This document shows positions 51,826 to 54,978 of a stretch of DNA of 54,978 nucleotides, piece by piece. Position 1 is the stretch's first letter. Each line of letters starts with the position of its first letter. Where the stretch lies: the NCBI RefSeq assembly GCF_000485595.1, contig NW_014577107.1, positions 697,153-752,130 on the forward strand, in the 5' to 3' direction. A program made the position numbers and the translations under genes. Below the pieces are notes generated by a model that was not told the origin of the DNA, made no database searches, and saw nothing but the letters and a program-made list of their open reading frames with translations. This stretch comes from Priapulus caudatus (taxonomy: Eukaryota; Priapulida; Priapulimorpha; Priapulimorphida; Priapulidae).

Positions 51826-52790
51826 TTGTGTGTGTACGTACGCGCGTGTGTATGTACGTACGTGCGTGTGTGTGTACGTACGTATGTGTGTGTACGTGCG
51901 TGTGCGTACGTGCGTGCGTGTGTGTGTACGTGCGTGTGTGTGTGTGCGTACGTGCGTATGTGTGTGTGTACGTGCGTGCGTGTGTGTGTACGTACGTGTG
52001 TGTGTGTGTACGTACGTGCGTGCGTGTGTACGTGCGTGCGTGTGTACGTGCGTGCGTGTGTACGTGCGTGCGTGTGTACGTGCGTGCGTGTGTACGTGCG
52101 TGCGTGTGTACGTGCTGCTTGCTGTGTGTACGTGTGTGTGTGTATGTGCGTGCGTGCGTGCTGCGTGTGCGTGTGTGTGTGTGTGTGTACGTACGTGTGT
52201 GTTGTGTACGGTACGTGCGTTGTGTGTGGACGTACGTGCGGTTGCTGTGTACGTACGTGCGTGTGTGTGTGTACGTGCGCGTGTACGTACGTTCGTGTAT
52301 GTGTACGTACGTGCATGTGTGTGTGTACGTAAGTGTGTGTGTGTGTGTACGTACGTGCGTGTGTGTGTGTGTGTGTACGTACGTGTGTGTGTGTACGTAC
52401 GTGCGTGTGGTGTGTGTACGTACGTGCGTGTGTACGTACGTGCGTGTGTACGGTACGTGCGTGTGTACGTACGTGCGTGTGCTACGTACGTGCGTGTGTA
52501 CGTACGTGCGTGTGTACGTACGTGCGTGCGTGTGTGCGTATGTGCGTGTGTGTGTGTGCGTGCATGTGTGTGAGTATCCGTGTAGGCCTATTTGTGTGAG
52601 CGCCCCCTTGAATTTGAGTGCGTGCGCGTGTATTTGTGTGAGCATGCGCGTGTATTTGTGTGAGCGGGCGCATGTATTTGTGTGAGCGCGAGCGTCAATT
52701 TGCGTGTGCGTGTGTATTTATGTGCGCGTGGAAACGCGCGCGTGCGTGCGTGCGTGTGAATATGTGTATGCATGGGTGCGTGTGCGCGCG
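51826..52790. repeat. Alternating GT/ACGTACGTGC simple-repeat tract
   Basis: About 960 bp of almost strictly alternating purine-pyrimidine sequence (GTGTGTGTACGTACGTGCGT units), loosening after 52560 into a degenerate tail with GAGCGC/GTGTGAGC variants. Long frames on both strands encode only Cys-Val or Thr-His repeats. Confidence 0.95.
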
Positions 52791-53322
52791 TGTTTATAAA
52801 TATTAAAATTAATTAAAGAAATTCTGCCACGTAAGATACGCTGACTGGTGTTTTCGAACACGCTTATATATTACCTATATCTCACTGTTAGACAGTGATT
52901 CCCGCCCGCCTCGCATGATTCTCTCTTCGGCTTGCATCAGGACATCCTCCGATTACTCGTCCAGGATCCTAACCTGACAACGACGAAGTTGAGAGGAAAG
53001 GGTTCCTGCTGTAATGTGAGTGTCACGCGCAGTTCCGTTAAGTATGTCTTTCTCACCACACGAATAATGCGGAATTGGAGAATACAAGGTTGTATCATTT
53101 TAATTATCTGGGAACCGGGAAATAAAATATTTCCAAGATTTGACGTCACACACGTCTGACCCCGGGGTCTTACCCTATATAATTCATCGCACATTTAGAT
53201 GACTTGCCGCAGGTAATTAACCAGACGAATCATTGGAATGGAATTTTTGTATAGGCCTACCATATTACTACTGAATACGTTCATTCACAGGTGTATACTA
53301 ACTTTCAACAAAATTATATATG
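52791..53322. other. Intergenic sequence
   Basis: No gene or clear repeat; AT-rich with short frames only. Confidence 0.4.
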
Positions 53323-53425
53323 AACTAGCGGGATACCCGGCGTTGCCCGGGGAAATCAGTGGCGTTACTCAGTTGGTCACCGCTTGGTTGAAAGGAAAAT
53401 ACCCAAAAAAATCGAGCTATCTATC
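53323..53425 (+). mobile_element. CTAGCGG..CCCGGCGTTGCCCGGG repeat, copy 2 (uninterrupted)
   Basis: ACTAGCGGGATACCCGGCGT, GCCCGGGGAAATCAGTGGCG, TTACTCAGTTGGTCACCGCT, TGGTTGAAAGGAAAATACC, running directly into the CATCC tract. It serves as the empty-site reference for copy 1. Confidence 0.7.
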
Positions 53426-53806
53426 CATCCATGCATCCATCCATCTATCCATCCATCCCATTCCATGCCATCCTATCCCATCCCATCGCACCGCATCCCA
53501 TCCCATCCCATCGCACCGCATCCCATCCCATCCCATCGCATGCCAGCTCATCGCATGCCATGCCATGCCATGCCATGCCATGCCATGCATCCCATCGCAC
53601 CGCATCCATCCATCCCATCGCACCGCATCCCATCCCATCCCATCGCATGCCAGCTCATCGCATGCCATGCCATGCCATGCCATTCCCATCGCATCCGCAC
53701 CGCCATCCCATCCCATCCAATCCATCCTATCCCATGCCATCCCATGCCATGCCATGCTATCCCATCCCATCGCATGCCATGCCATCCCATCCCATCCCAT
53801 CCCAAC
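53426..53806. repeat. CATCC/CATGC/CATCG pentamer tract
   Basis: About 380 bp of 5-bp units (CCATC, GCATC, GCATG). A larger block containing CATCGCATGCCAGCTCATCG is repeated twice (53535 and 53641), so higher-order duplication has occurred. Confidence 0.93.
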
Positions 53807-54554
53807 AGTAAAAAATAATAAGAAATCAAAAGATAAAAGTCATTAAAGTAAAAAAGTAAAAAATTATAAATAATAAAATGAAATTATATAGAAAATATAA
53901 TAATATTTGATATGTAACCTACATAGGTTACATATAAGTGAGGAGGAATAAGGAAGATTTGAAGTGTTCCCGTCAGTTTGCGCTATCGTTATCATCTACC
54001 ATAGTTTATTCTGGATTTTTACTAAACGTTTAAATGTAGTAAAAAAAAATTATTTGGAAATTAACGGTGAATACGGCAAAAGTACATACTAAACAGTCCA
54101 AAAGTAAAGCAACAAAGGATTTCCCGAGGTGGGATTCGAAGACAGAATCAATGGTTTAGGAGTGCGATGCTTTATGCATTCGGCTACTGGGCTGTTACGG
54201 TTATATACAATGGATTCACACGTACGTGATGTATCATGTTAATATGTACGCCATCTATTGATGAATAAATTTTTTTATAAATTTTCAACTTTTTAACTCC
54301 CAGACGTGCTGATTCTGAAAATATATTTAGTTTTCCTCTAGGCTGCGGAGTTATCTAGTTATGCGCGAACACACTAATTCGCTGAACAACTTATATATAC
54401 TAAGCAGACTAATACCCGTACAACGACCAAATCGTGCCTTAAAATATAAATTCATGTAAGTGACACATTGAAGTTAAATATTTCATGCAACTGAAAAGAA
54501 AACAGAAACAAAAAAACATTTTGGGAAGAGACAAAGAGCGCAATTCTATAAGTG
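53807..54554. other. Intergenic AT-rich sequence
   Basis: No gene found. GGGATTCGAA and GTGCGATGCTTTATGCATTC near 54131-54181 recall a tRNA-like B box in reverse context, but no full cloverleaf is evident. Confidence 0.35.
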
Positions 54555-54615
54555 AGCAGGGGAAAAAGTGCTCAGTTGGTGAGTTCTTGGTTGAAAGGAA
54601 AATACCGCAAAATCT
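54555..54615 (+). mobile_element. Fragment of the CTAGCGG repeat, copy 3 (3' part only)
   Basis: GCTCAGTTGGTGAGTTCTTG and GTTGAAAGGAAAATACCGCA match the 3' part of copies 1 and 2. It is again followed at once by a microsatellite. Confidence 0.65.
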
Positions 54616-54686
54616 ATCTATCTATCTATCTATCTATTAATCTATCTCTATCTATCTATCGTATCTATCTATCTATCTATCTATCC

Positions 54687-54724
<38 letters not shown>

Positions 54725-54790
54725 GTATCTATTATCTTATCTCTGTATCTATCCATGCATGCATCCATCCATCATCCAGCCAGCCATCCC
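54616..54790. repeat. TCTA tetranucleotide repeat running into CATC repeats
   Basis: (TCTA)n with few interruptions to about 54735, then CATGCATCCATCC-type units to 54790. Confidence 0.95.
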
Positions 54791-54978
54791 TCCATCCAGA
54801 GAGACATGATACAGATTGCTTGGCACAGCTTTGCTGTAGATCCTGAGCGCTGCGCGCGGATGAGACGCGCAGTTCCGCGGGATATGCGCACGCGCACGCG
54901 CGGGGATGTTCAAGTATGAAGCGCTGTCCGCAGGTATGGAGACTGTGCGCCCAAATTCGATGCCCGGCCACGGTATCT

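Noticed and set aside
51662-52685. Long Thr-His and Cys-Val frames on both strands
   Set aside because: They are products of the alternating GT/ACGT repeat and are open in several frames at once.
53238-53846. 202-codon His-Pro-Ser-rich frame and the Trp-Asp-Gly-Met frame opposite
   Set aside because: Pentamer repeats are open in every frame; no start context or splice sites.

Overview
The window is nuclear DNA of an animal, probably an invertebrate. The evidence is GT-AG introns of 0.1 to 6.6 kb, two recognisable animal genes, very dense simple repeats and minisatellites, many short DNA transposons, a tRNA-derived SINE and TTAGGG-type telomeric repeats. I cannot name the species. Two tracts of N (10 at 15923-15932 and one at 43481) mark assembly problems.

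Genes. (1) The 46-codon 3' coding exon of an unrecognised plus-strand gene enters from the left edge (575-716). (2) The main gene is a TCERG1/CA150 orthologue on the minus strand, 40405 down to 13330. I assembled 21 coding exons by hand. All have GT-AG borders and compatible phases, giving three WW domains, six FF-type repeats and a C-terminus almost identical to the vertebrate protein. Two defects stand out: an in-frame TAA in exon 1, and the absence of the exon for the linker and first half of FF4, where the assembly gap lies among tandem repeats. (3) A two-exon NDUFA11 (complex I, Tim17/22/23-like) gene lies on the plus strand at 48622-51241.

Layout. 1-13,000 is largely gene-free: GT repeats, a 20-bp and a 44-bp tandem array, three telomere-loop foldback elements (4.6-6.3 kb), and a GA/TA-rich block at 9.0-9.9 kb between two related direct repeats. 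13.3-40.4 kb is TCERG1; its introns hold minisatellites, hAT-like elements, an RTE-like LINE end and, in intron 1, a nested pile of transposons. 40.4-48.5 kb is a transposon-rich spacer with TTAA-flanked MITEs, a Harbinger-like insertion, a fragment of the telomere-loop family, a SINE and an 841-bp foldback element. 48.6-51.2 kb is NDUFA11, with a foldback element in its intron that was itself hit by a TA-flanked MITE. 51.8-55 kb is simple repeat: an ACGT/GT tract, a CATCC-like pentamer tract and a TCTA tract.

The best candidate for something undescribed is the telomere-loop foldback family: three complete copies in 1.7 kb, each with ends resembling GCTCRTAGGGTCTATGT, a 9-bp target duplication, long hairpin arms and a short telomeric array at or beside the hairpin turn. 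A fourth, interrupted copy lies at 42.6-42.9 kb and a possible relic at 25.6 kb. TCERG1 (nuclear coupling of transcription and splicing) and NDUFA11 (mitochondrial respiration) are neighbours with no evident functional link.
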